A DNA stretch of 64,000 nt from Actinokineospora spheciospongiae (GTDB lineage Bacteria; Actinomycetota; Actinomycetes; Mycobacteriales; Pseudonocardiaceae): NCBI RefSeq assembly GCF_000564855.1, contig NZ_AYXG01000076.1:1-64000 (forward strand). Reading direction: 5' to 3'. The notes beneath the pieces are model-generated. The model did not search any database and was not told the DNA's origin. It worked only from the letters and a program-made list of their open reading frames with translations. Below are positions 16,788 through 24,652 of the stretch, one piece after another (position 1 is the first letter of the stretch; each line of letters starts with the position of its first letter). The translations under genes and the position numbers were made by a program.

Positions 16788-17552
16788 ATGCCGCCCCGCT
16801 CGTTCTCGCTGTCGCTCGCCGCGGTGGACATGCTGTCGCAGGTGTTGCGGGTGAACTGTCGGCTCTACCCGTTCCAGATCCCCAGCTTCGGGGAGTTCGA
16901 CGAGGACCGGCGGCGGATCGCGAAGCTGGTGTTCACCGACCTGACCAACCGCGGGCTGATCCGCCACAACAGCATCGACACCGACGTGGAGACCGCGCTC
17001 AAGGTGACCGGCGACCACGACGTCGCGGTGGCGATGTCCGGCAGCATCGATCCCAAGCGCGACATCCAGGCGCGGGCGGCCGCGGCGGGGACGGCGGGGG
17101 TGCTGGCCGTGCAGGAGGGGCAGAGCATCCGGTTCGAGGTGATCAGCCCGCTGGGGCTGGCCCGTTCGCTGGTGGCCCTGCTGCCGCCGCTGGGACCTGG
17201 GCCGGGGCAGTCGGTGCAGGTGGTGCAGGCCGCGCCGGAGGCCAGGGCGGAGGGGTTCACCGAGGCGGTGCGGGCGCCGCGGTCCAGTTCGGACGCCCAG
17301 TTGCGGATGGCGGCGGCGATGCTGGAGCGGCCGCGCAAGGGGTTCGGGTTCTTCATGGTCAGTGCGCGCGGCAGGCACGGCCGGGAGGTCGACACCGGGA
17401 CCGTGGGGTGGATCGACACCGACGCGGGGCGGTACCTGATGGTGTCCAAGCCGGGTGCGGAGGGGGAGGTTCGGGCGACCTACTCGCCCGCCGACAGCAC
17501 CCGGCTGGCCCAGCAGCTCACCGAGCTGATCGACGAGTCCCGGCGCCGGTAG
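16788..17552 (+). CDS. espG: EspG family ESX secretion chaperone
   Basis: The protein has 254 residues and matches the EspG family, cytosolic chaperones that bind the tip of PPE-type substrates and keep them soluble before export by ESX type VII systems. The start SFSLSLAAVDMLSQVLRVN and the region YPFQIPSFGEFDEDRRRI are typical. It follows the PPE-like gene at 14.8 kb by 234 bases, on the same strand but probably with its own promoter. The core secretion genes (eccB, eccC, eccD) are not in the window. Confidence 0.8.
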   Translation: MPPRSFSLSLAAVDMLSQVLRVNCRLYPFQIPSFGEFDEDRRRIAKLVFTDLTNRGLIRHNSIDTDVETALKVTGDHDVAVAMSGSIDPKRDIQARAAAAGTAGVLAVQEGQSIRFEVISPLGLARSLVALLPPLGPGPGQSVQVVQAAPEARAEGFTEAVRAPRSSSDAQLRMAAAMLERPRKGFGFFMVSARGRHGREVDTGTVGWIDTDAGRYLMVSKPGAEGEVRATYSPADSTRLAQQLTELIDESRRR

Positions 17553-17583
17553 GGCTTCGCCAGGTCGGGAGCCGGGACCGCCG

Positions 17584-17606
17584 CCGCGGGTCGTGACGAC
17601 TCGCGG
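17584..17606 (+). terminator. possible terminator hairpin after espG
   Basis: CCGCGGGTCGT at 17584-17594 faces ACGACTCGCGG at 17596-17606, an 11-base arm with one mismatch and a tight turn. It lies between the convergent espG and the padR remnant. Confidence 0.4.
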
Positions 17607-17614
17607 AACACGGC

Positions 17615-17934
17615 CTAGGGGCCCGCGAACCCCTTCACCAAGGACAGGTCCCACCACAGCGCGCCGGAGCGCAGGTCGTCCACAACGGACCGCAGCCACT
17701 CGGCCTCGGCGCGCCGCAGGGCCAGTGCGTATTCGTCCTCCAGCACGAAGATGCGCGGCAGCGGCGCCATCTCCGCCTCGGTCGCGGCGATCTCGGCCTC
17801 GACCAGGCCGCGTCGGGTGGTCAGGCAGGTGGCGACGTCCTCCGGGGTGAGGATGAGCATCGAGGCGAGGGCGGCCGGCATGTCCGGGTACTCCGCGGCG
17901 GGGGTGGAGAGCATCTCGCGCAGCCAGGTGGTGG
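17615..17934 (-). pseudogene. PadR-family regulator remnant (C-terminal part only)
   Basis: About 105 codons survive on the minus strand. From 17934 downward they read TTWLREMLSTPAAEYPDM, then the C-terminal helical dimerisation domain of PadR regulators (LTTRRGLVEAEIAATEAEM, followed by LRRAEAEWLRSVVDDLRSG). The N-terminal winged-helix DNA-binding domain, normally about 85 residues, is absent: in the same frame the sequence runs straight into the 5' part of the opposite-facing monooxygenase. The internal ATG at 17914 would give a 99-residue peptide without a DNA-binding domain. This looks like the product of one deletion that removed both 5' ends and the shared promoter. Confidence 0.65.
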
Positions 17935-19058
17935 CGATGGCGTTGCAGCGGGTGGGTGTGGAGGCCGTGGTCCACGAGGCCTACGACCGCGGCGCGGACG
18001 GGGTGGGCGCGTTCCTCAACCTCGCCCCCAACGGCATGGACGCCCTGCGCGTCCTGGACCTGCACGAGGTGGTCGGCGAGGCGGGCTTCGCGACGCCGAC
18101 CATCCGCCTGTTCCTCGGCGAGCACCGGCGGCTGCGCGAGTTCAGCCTGGTCGGGGCGCGCACGGACGGCCTGACCTCGATCACCCTCAACCGCGGGGAC
18201 CTCTACGCCCGCCTGCGCGACGAGGCCGTGCGCCGCGGCATCCTGATCGAGTACGGCAAGCGCCTGGTCGGTGCGGACCCCGACGCCGACGGGGTGACCG
18301 CCCGGTTCGCCGACGGCAGCACCGACCGGGGTGACCTGCTGGTCGGCGCCGACGGCCTGCGGTCGGTGGTGCGCACGCTGATCGACCCGGGCGCGCCGGA
18401 CGCCCGGTACGTGCCGCTGGTCAACACCGGGGGGTACGTGCGCGGCGTCGACATCGACACCGAACCGGGCGTCACCCGGATGATGTTCGGCAAGCGCGCC
18501 TTCCTCGGCGTGGTCGGCGCGCCCGGTGGCGAGGTGTGGTGGTTCTGCAACGTCCCGCAGCGGCGCGAGCTGTCCCCCGCCGAACTGGCGGCGATCTCGC
18601 CGGGGGAGTGGAAGTCGCGCCTGCTCGACCTGTTCGCCGACGACGGTGACCTGCCGCGGCGGGTCATCGGCGGGACCGAGTCACCGATGCTGCCGTGGAA
18701 CACCTACGACTTCCCCCGGGTGCCGACCTGGCACCGGGACCGGATGGTGATCATCGGTGACGCCGCGCACGCCACCTCACCCGCCGCGGGCCAGGGTGCG
18801 TCGATGGCCGTCGAGGACGCCGTCGAGCTGGCCCGCTGCCTGCGCGACCTGCCCGTCGAGGCCGCGCTGACCGCCTACGAGGGCGCCCGGCGCGCCCGGG
18901 TGGAGAAGGTCGTGGCGCACGGCAAGCGCAACGGCGACCAGAAGGGCGTGGGCCGGGTGGCGAAACTGCTGCTGCCGCTGGTCTTCCGGCTCATGCCCGA
19001 CCCGGACCTGCGCTGGCTCTACGACCGCGAGACCCTCTGGGAGGCCCCGGCCCGCTGA
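17928..19058 (+). pseudogene. FAD-dependent monooxygenase missing its N-terminal nucleotide-binding motif
   Basis: The reading frame encodes a group A flavin monooxygenase (PF01494, aromatic-hydroxylase/TetX-like). Intact parts include the LNLAPNGMDALRVLDL segment, the GADGLRSVVR (DG) motif and GDAAHATSPAAGQGASMA near the C-terminal third. The protein begins only at VVAMALQRVGVEAVVHEAY, which in relatives follows the GxGxxG FAD-binding loop by a few residues; about 20 N-terminal residues including that loop are gone and replaced by antisense padR sequence. The first internal ATG is 17937. The rest has no stop or frameshift, so the truncation is recent or the product is retained in a cofactor-free form. 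I consider it inactivated. Confidence 0.7.
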
Positions 19059-19096
19059 ACCCGCGCGTTCGGCCCGGTGGGGGTGGCCGGGCCTGC

Positions 19097-19102
19097 CAGG
19101 AT
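19097..19102 (+). promoter_or_regulatory. putative -10 box, leaderless
   Basis: CAGGAT ends six bases before the GTG at 19109, the same box and spacing as at 206-211. Confidence 0.35.
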
Positions 19103-19108
19103 GGGTAG

Positions 19109-19696
19109 GTGAGCCAGCAACCGCCGTACCCGCCGATGGGGTACCCGCCACCCGGCCACCAGCCGCAGCCGTACCCCCAGCAGCCGTACCCGCCGGGGCC
19201 GTACCCGCCGCCCTACCCGCAGGGTGGGCCGTATCCGCCGCCGGGTCATCCGATGCCCCATCCCGGGTACCAGCCGCAGCCGAGTGGGATCACCGCCGTC
19301 CTCGCGGTGGTGTTCGGGTTCCTGTGCCTGGGGGCTTCGGCGTGGTCGATCGTGTTGTTGGTGCAGCCGCTGGTGGGTGGGTGCGGGGAGTCGTGCTTCT
19401 ACGGCCCCGTGGGCGTCGCGCTCGTCACCGAGGTGGTGTCGAGCCTGCTGATCCTGATCGGGGCGATCCTGTTGCTGGCGCGCAAGACCGCCGGGGCGAT
19501 CCTGCTGGCGGTGGGCGGGTTCATCGTCGTGGTGCAGGCTGGGATCGGCGTTGTCATGGCCCTGACCTACGGGGTCATGCCGTTGGTGCCGATCCTCGGT
19601 CTGCTGGTGGCGTTGGCGATGGTGGTGTGCGCGCTGTTGCCGCCGACCTTCGCTTACACGCGCAAGCGGGTGGCCACCGGGTACCGCCCCTACTGA
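19109..19696 (+). CDS. Pro/Tyr-rich four-helix membrane protein
   Basis: The protein has 195 residues. Residues 1-58 are a repetitive tail of PYPP, PYPQQ and PPGH units; residues 60-190 contain about four hydrophobic helices, with a cysteine pair (GGCGESCFYG) in the loop after the first helix. This is the common actinobacterial design of a proline-rich cytoplasmic tail with a small DUF4190/DUF4064-like membrane domain. Function is unknown. The start is GTG at 19109 with no Shine-Dalgarno sequence. The 3' end overlaps the convergent ATPase gene by seven bases. Confidence 0.7.
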   Translation: MSQQPPYPPMGYPPPGHQPQPYPQQPYPPGPYPPPYPQGGPYPPPGHPMPHPGYQPQPSGITAVLAVVFGFLCLGASAWSIVLLVQPLVGGCGESCFYGPVGVALVTEVVSSLLILIGAILLLARKTAGAILLAVGGFIVVVQAGIGVVMALTYGVMPLVPILGLLVALAMVVCALLPPTFAYTRKRVATGYRPY

Positions 19697-22600
19697 GCCC
19701 CGGTCGTCGCCCGGGTGATCGCGGCCTCCACCGCGCCCACCCGGTCGGCGAGCAGGCCGATCGCGCCGACGGCCCGGCTCACCGCGTCGGTGCCGTCGCC
19801 GCCGAGGGCGCGTTCGCGCAGGTAGGCGGACTTGACCTCGGCCCAGCGCGCCGCCTGGGCGGGGGTGAGGCGCCCGCGCAGTTCGGCGAGCTTGAGCAGG
19901 TTGGCCTCGGCGCCGCTGGTGAGGGTTTGGGCCTCGCCGCGGTAGTGGTCGTCGAGGAGGGCTTCGAGTTCGGCGTCGTTCATCACCGGCACGATGCGCT
20001 CGGCCAGCTTGTTCATGTTGCGGTAGGAGCCCTGGAGGCCGAACGGGGGTTCGGTGCGCGACGAATCGGCCTGGGCGGCGGAGGCGATGTAGGCCCGGTT
20101 GTTGGCCAGCACGACCTCCTGCACCCGCAGCAGCTTCGCCAGCACGGACACGATGCGCTCCACCTCGACCGCGGAGTACGGGTGCGCCAGTTGGTCCGGG
20201 CGCACCGAGTCGTCGCCGCGGGCCATGCGGACGAACAGGCCGATGTCGCCGCGGTCGCGGGTGGACAGCGGGGCCAGCACCGGGTTGGAGGTGAGGGCGT
20301 TCTCGACGTAGCTGAGGGCGAACAGCTCCTCCCGGCCGGAGAGCACGTCGCCCAGGTTCCAGACGTCGGCGCGGTTGGCGAGCATGTCCGGGACCCGGAA
20401 GCGCTGGCCGGTGGAGGTGTACGGGTTGCCCGCCATGCACACCGCGAACCGCTTGCCGCGCAGGTCGTAGGTGCGGGTGCGGCCGTTCCAGACGCCCTCC
20501 ATCCGGCGCTGGGCGTCGCACAGGGAGATGAACTTCTGCAGCAGCTCCGGGTTGGTGTGCTGGATGTCGTCGACGTAGAGCAGGGCGTTGTTGCCCAGCT
20601 CCAACGCGAAGTTGATCTTCTCCACCTCCTGCCGGGCGGTGGCGTCGGGGGCGTCGGCCGGGTCGATCGAGGTGACCGCGTGGCCCAGGGCGGGGCCGTT
20701 GACCTTGACGAAGACCAGGCCGAGCCGGTTCGCCACGTACTCCATCAGCGTGGTCTTGCCGTAGCCGGGCGGGGAGATGAGCAGCAGCAGGCCCATCTGG
20801 TCGGTCCGCTTGCCCTCGCCCGCCGCGCCTAGCTGCTTGGCCAGGTTGTCGCCGATCAGCGGCAGGTAGACCTCGTCGAGCAGGCGGTTGCGGACGAACG
20901 CGCTCATCACCTTCGGCGCGAACTCGTCGAGCCGCAGCCGCCGCTTCTCCTGGGCCACCAGTTCGGTGCGGGTGCGCTGGTAGGCGCGGAACGCGGGCAC
21001 CCGGTCGGTGCGGAAGGCGGCGGTACGGGCCAGGAACTCGTCCAGCCGCAGGGTCAGCGACCGGTCGGTGATCCTCGGGTGCGCGCCGAGCAGCCCGTCG
21101 ACCGTGGCCGTCAGCGCCGCTGAGGACTCCTGCCTGCTCAGCGCGTCGCCGGTCAGCTCGAGGGCCACCGCCTCGGGCAGGTCGACCGCAGACACCTCGG
21201 TGGTCGTGGCGAACGCCTCGTACCAGGCGGTGACCAGCTCGAACCGGGCCGCGAGCCGGTCGCCGTCGGCCAGGGCGGCCAGGTCCTCGGCGAACCGGCG
21301 AGCCGACTCCGCGCCGAGCGACGCGTGGAAGCGGTCCACCATGGACACGGCGGTGGCCCCGGTGGCGAACTCCGGCCCGGAAGCCAGCTCCTCCACCAGG
21401 TACTCCCCTGCGGCGGCCAGGTCGACCGCGGGCAGCCCCTCGGCGGTGAGGAACCCGCCGATCGCCGCGCCCAGCTCCCGGTGCAGCCCGGCCAGCGCGG
21501 GCACGGTGCCGAACGCGGCCCGCGCCCGGACCAGCGACGCCGCCCGCACGGTCCACCGCCGCCACGCCTGCTCGTCCGCGCCGAACACCCGGTAGAGCTG
21601 GGCGGCGGCCCTGGCGTCCGGCGGGAAGCGCAGCAGCCCGGCGGCGGTGTGCAGCCGCAGCAGCGCCGCCAGGATCAGCGCGGCGTCGTGGTCGTGCACC
21701 CCGCGCTCGTATGCCTCGTCGTAGCGGGCCTCGGCGGTGCGCCGGACCAGGTCGAGCAACCCGTCCTCGGTGACCGCGGCGGCGTGCAGCGCGTCGTGGT
21801 CGGCCTCGGCCAGGATCGACGCGGCCAGGTGCTCGGCCCGGTACACCCCGGGCGTCTCGGAGACGACCACCTGCTCCCAGAACTCCCGCGTCGCGGCGAA
21901 CCCCGGGGAGTCGACCGGTGCCCGGTAGTCGGTCCCGGTGACGGCGAAGGCCATCCCGCCGTCGTGCGGCACCACGGTCAGGTCGAGCGGCTGGGTGTTG
22001 ACGGCGAACGCGTGCGCGCCGAAGCGCAGCGTGTCGCCGCCGTCGCCGTAGAGGTCCAGCCGGTCGCGCAGCGCCCGCCCGGCCTCCTGCCGGGCCGCCT
22101 TGACCCGGCCCAGCAGCTCCTCGGCCCGCACCTGGTCGCCGAGGCCGCGCAGGTCGTCGGCGACCGAGCGCAGCTTGGCCACCATCGGGTCGGCGGCGAA
22201 GTAGGTGTTGACCTCCTCCAGCGTCGCCAGCGACGACACCCGGCGCCGGACGCTGCCCAGCACCCGCTCTGCCGAGTCCACCAGCCGGTCGGCGCGACGC
22301 GCCCGCTCGTCGAGCAGCGACTGCTTGCGCGCGGAGAACGCCTCGTAGACCTCGGTCCGCTTCTCCCCCAGCCGGGCCAGGAAGTCGTCGAACTCGGCGA
22401 AGCGCGACTCCAGGTCCTCCAGCGACAGCAGCAGCCGCCCGAGCTGCGCGTCGCACCGGTCCGGGGTGTCGGCGACCGCCAGCGCCCCGGTCACCGACTG
22501 CCCGAACAGGGCGAACTCGGCGGCGAACCCGGCCCGGCCCTCGGTGGCCAGCAGCTCCGCGCGCCGGGCCACCAGGGTGGCGCGGGCCCGGTTGACCCCG

Positions 22601-24648
22601 CCCAGGACCTCACCGACCTGCTCCAGGATGCCGGTCCGCGTGGTGGCGTCGGCGATGTCCAGGGTGCCCACGACCTCGGTCAGCACCTCCAGCCCCGCCG
22701 CCTGCTCGGCCAGCCGCTCGTGCACCGGCGCCGCCGCGGCGGCGGTGGCGATGCCCGCCGCGTCGGCCACGAGCCGGTCGACCCGCTCGTGGTACCCGGT
22801 GAACGCGTCCGGCCCGCGCAGGAACTCCACCGCCCGCCTGCCCGCCGCCCCCAGCTCCGCCGCCAGCTCCTCGGCCAGCGAGTCCACAGCGGACAGGTCG
22901 ACGTACCGGGTGTCGCGCAGCCCCACCACCCGGCCCTGCGCCCGGCGCAGCCCGGCGAGGGTGCCCACCCACGCGTCGGCGGACCTCGGCGCCTCGGCGC
23001 GCACCACCCGCACCAGGGCCGCCACCGCCTCGGCCTCGGCCGCCAGCGCCTCGGCGGCCTGCCGGGTCAGCGCCTGCACCGCCTCGAACTCGTCGAGCAC
23101 CTGCTCGGCGGTCGCGCGGACCTCCGACAGCGGCGTGCGCAGGTCGTGCAACCCCGGGTCGCCGAGCCAGTGGTAGTGGTCGAACACCCGCGCGCAGGTG
23201 GCGATCAGCGCCTCGAACACCGGGGTCGACGGCGCCATCTCGCCCACGAGCTGGGTCACCGACAGCGCGTCGGAGATGCCGCGCACCAGGTCGGCGTTGC
23301 CCACCCGGTCCAGCGGCCCGTCGCCCACCGGCTGCGCGGCGGCGTGCGTGTCGGACAGGAACGGCGTCTGCCACACCTGCATCGGGTGCACCCGGGTCGG
23401 CTCCTCCGACGCCGCCCGGAACACCACCAGCGTGCCGTCGGCGAACAGCGAGTACCCGTGGCAGACGATCGGGGTGGCCACCTGCTTGCGGATCACGTTG
23501 TAGGGCAGCAGCAGCGTGCGGCCGTCCTCGCGGGCGTGGAACGCGTAGAGCACGTCCTCGCCGTTGGGGGAGCGGATGACCCGCTCGTACTCCAGGCCGG
23601 CCACGTCGGTGTCGAACGTCTTGTGCGCGCCGGTGGCCAGGTGGTAGCCGCCGGGGAAGATGATCCCCTGGTCCTCGGGCAGGCGGCGGCACGCCTGGCC
23701 GATCCCGTCGAGGCGGACCACACCGCGGGTGCGGGTGTCGAAGACCAGGTGCCGCCAGTCGGTCTCGTTGTACGGGCGGACCTTGAGCAGGATCAGCGAC
23801 CCGACCTCGGCGTGGAGCACGTCCGCGTCGGCCAGGCTCTGCAACGGCTCGGCGACCGGTTCGCTGTAGACGCCCTCGCCGGTCTCGGTGTTGTTCTCCA
23901 CCTTGACCGTGAGGTCGCCGTGCACGGTCTCGACGAACACCTTGCCCAGGATCGAGATGTGCGGGAACCGGCCCAGCACGTGGTCGTCGCGCGTGGTGGG
24001 CACCCACTCGAAGTCGTGCGAGGCCGGGAACACGTGGTCGCGCTCGCCCCGGTTGTCCTCGTAGGCCACGGTGCCGTCCGGGGCGACCTTCCAGCGCAGG
24101 ACCTTGGTGTCCTCGGTGCGCGGCCCGGTCTGGAAGACGGCCAGCAGCTTGCCGTCGACGTGCCGCAGTTGCAGCAGCCGGGTCTCGCGGTAGTAGCGGT
24201 ACAGCTCGGTGAAGTCGCGCCGGAAGCCCTCGTCGGACAGCAGCCCGGGCACGTCCTCGGCGGTGCCCGCCTCGAACCGGAACGCCTCGCCGTCGCGGGT
24301 GAACCGGTGCAGCGAGAACACGTCGTCGACCGAGGTCTCCGGCTTCAACCCGATGAACACGTTGTACCCGAACAACATCAGCCCACCCGCGGTGCTGTTG
24401 CCTCCAGCGCCTGCGGGCACGGCAGTGATGTCGCGCGGCACGCAGTTGTTCTCGGTCCGGATGCGCTCGGTGCCGATCAGCCGCAGGTCCGCCCCGCCGA
24501 ACACGGCCAGGCGCTCGGCGTTGAGCGCCTCGGCCCGGCGGGCCAGCTCGGCGGCCTGCTCACCGAGCCGGGCCCGCAGGACCTCGTAGGTCCCGGCGTC
24601 CAGGCTCGGTGCGGCGGGCGCGTCCGCGGGGGTGTCGGTGCTGGTCAC
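19690..24648 (-). CDS. giant AAA ATPase with DUF3686 domain ('DNA repair ATPase' family)
   Basis: The protein has 1652 residues. The N-terminal 450 residues match the DUF3686-type region (TERIRTENNCVPRDITAVP, LMLFGYNVFIGLK, RPYNETDWRHLVFDTRTRG). A long helical, coiled-coil-rich middle follows, then a C-terminal AAA+ ATPase with Walker A SPPGYGKTT near residue 1290 and Walker B ALLYVDDIQ near 1355. Databases commonly call this family 'DNA repair ATPase', but a repair role is not demonstrated; its steady neighbours are flotillin and NfeD-like genes, as here, which points to membrane-associated remodelling. GTG start four bases after the flotillin stop: same operon. Confidence 0.8.
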   Translation of the reverse strand: MTSTDTPADAPAAPSLDAGTYEVLRARLGEQAAELARRAEALNAERLAVFGGADLRLIGTERIRTENNCVPRDITAVPAGAGGNSTAGGLMLFGYNVFIGLKPETSVDDVFSLHRFTRDGEAFRFEAGTAEDVPGLLSDEGFRRDFTELYRYYRETRLLQLRHVDGKLLAVFQTGPRTEDTKVLRWKVAPDGTVAYEDNRGERDHVFPASHDFEWVPTTRDDHVLGRFPHISILGKVFVETVHGDLTVKVENNTETGEGVYSEPVAEPLQSLADADVLHAEVGSLILLKVRPYNETDWRHLVFDTRTRGVVRLDGIGQACRRLPEDQGIIFPGGYHLATGAHKTFDTDVAGLEYERVIRSPNGEDVLYAFHAREDGRTLLLPYNVIRKQVATPIVCHGYSLFADGTLVVFRAASEEPTRVHPMQVWQTPFLSDTHAAAQPVGDGPLDRVGNADLVRGISDALSVTQLVGEMAPSTPVFEALIATCARVFDHYHWLGDPGLHDLRTPLSEVRATAEQVLDEFEAVQALTRQAAEALAAEAEAVAALVRVVRAEAPRSADAWVGTLAGLRRAQGRVVGLRDTRYVDLSAVDSLAEELAAELGAAGRRAVEFLRGPDAFTGYHERVDRLVADAAGIATAAAAAPVHERLAEQAAGLEVLTEVVGTLDIADATTRTGILEQVGEVLGGVNRARATLVARRAELLATEGRAGFAAEFALFGQSVTGALAVADTPDRCDAQLGRLLLSLEDLESRFAEFDDFLARLGEKRTEVYEAFSARKQSLLDERARRADRLVDSAERVLGSVRRRVSSLATLEEVNTYFAADPMVAKLRSVADDLRGLGDQVRAEELLGRVKAARQEAGRALRDRLDLYGDGGDTLRFGAHAFAVNTQPLDLTVVPHDGGMAFAVTGTDYRAPVDSPGFAATREFWEQVVVSETPGVYRAEHLAASILAEADHDALHAAAVTEDGLLDLVRRTAEARYDEAYERGVHDHDAALILAALLRLHTAAGLLRFPPDARAAAQLYRVFGADEQAWRRWTVRAASLVRARAAFGTVPALAGLHRELGAAIGGFLTAEGLPAVDLAAAGEYLVEELASGPEFATGATAVSMVDRFHASLGAESARRFAEDLAALADGDRLAARFELVTAWYEAFATTTEVSAVDLPEAVALELTGDALSRQESSAALTATVDGLLGAHPRITDRSLTLRLDEFLARTAAFRTDRVPAFRAYQRTRTELVAQEKRRLRLDEFAPKVMSAFVRNRLLDEVYLPLIGDNLAKQLGAAGEGKRTDQMGLLLLISPPGYGKTTLMEYVANRLGLVFVKVNGPALGHAVTSIDPADAPDATARQEVEKINFALELGNNALLYVDDIQHTNPELLQKFISLCDAQRRMEGVWNGRTRTYDLRGKRFAVCMAGNPYTSTGQRFRVPDMLANRADVWNLGDVLSGREELFALSYVENALTSNPVLAPLSTRDRGDIGLFVRMARGDDSVRPDQLAHPYSAVEVERIVSVLAKLLRVQEVVLANNRAYIASAAQADSSRTEPPFGLQGSYRNMNKLAERIVPVMNDAELEALLDDHYRGEAQTLTSGAEANLLKLAELRGRLTPAQAARWAEVKSAYLRERALGGDGTDAVSRAVGAIGLLADRVGAVEAAITRATTGAQ

Positions 24649-24652
24649 GGGG

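Noticed and set aside
17615..17914. Intact 99-residue gene product
   Set aside because: Alignment by eye to PadR regulators shows that it is only their C-terminal dimerisation half; the frame continues past the internal ATG into the deletion junction.
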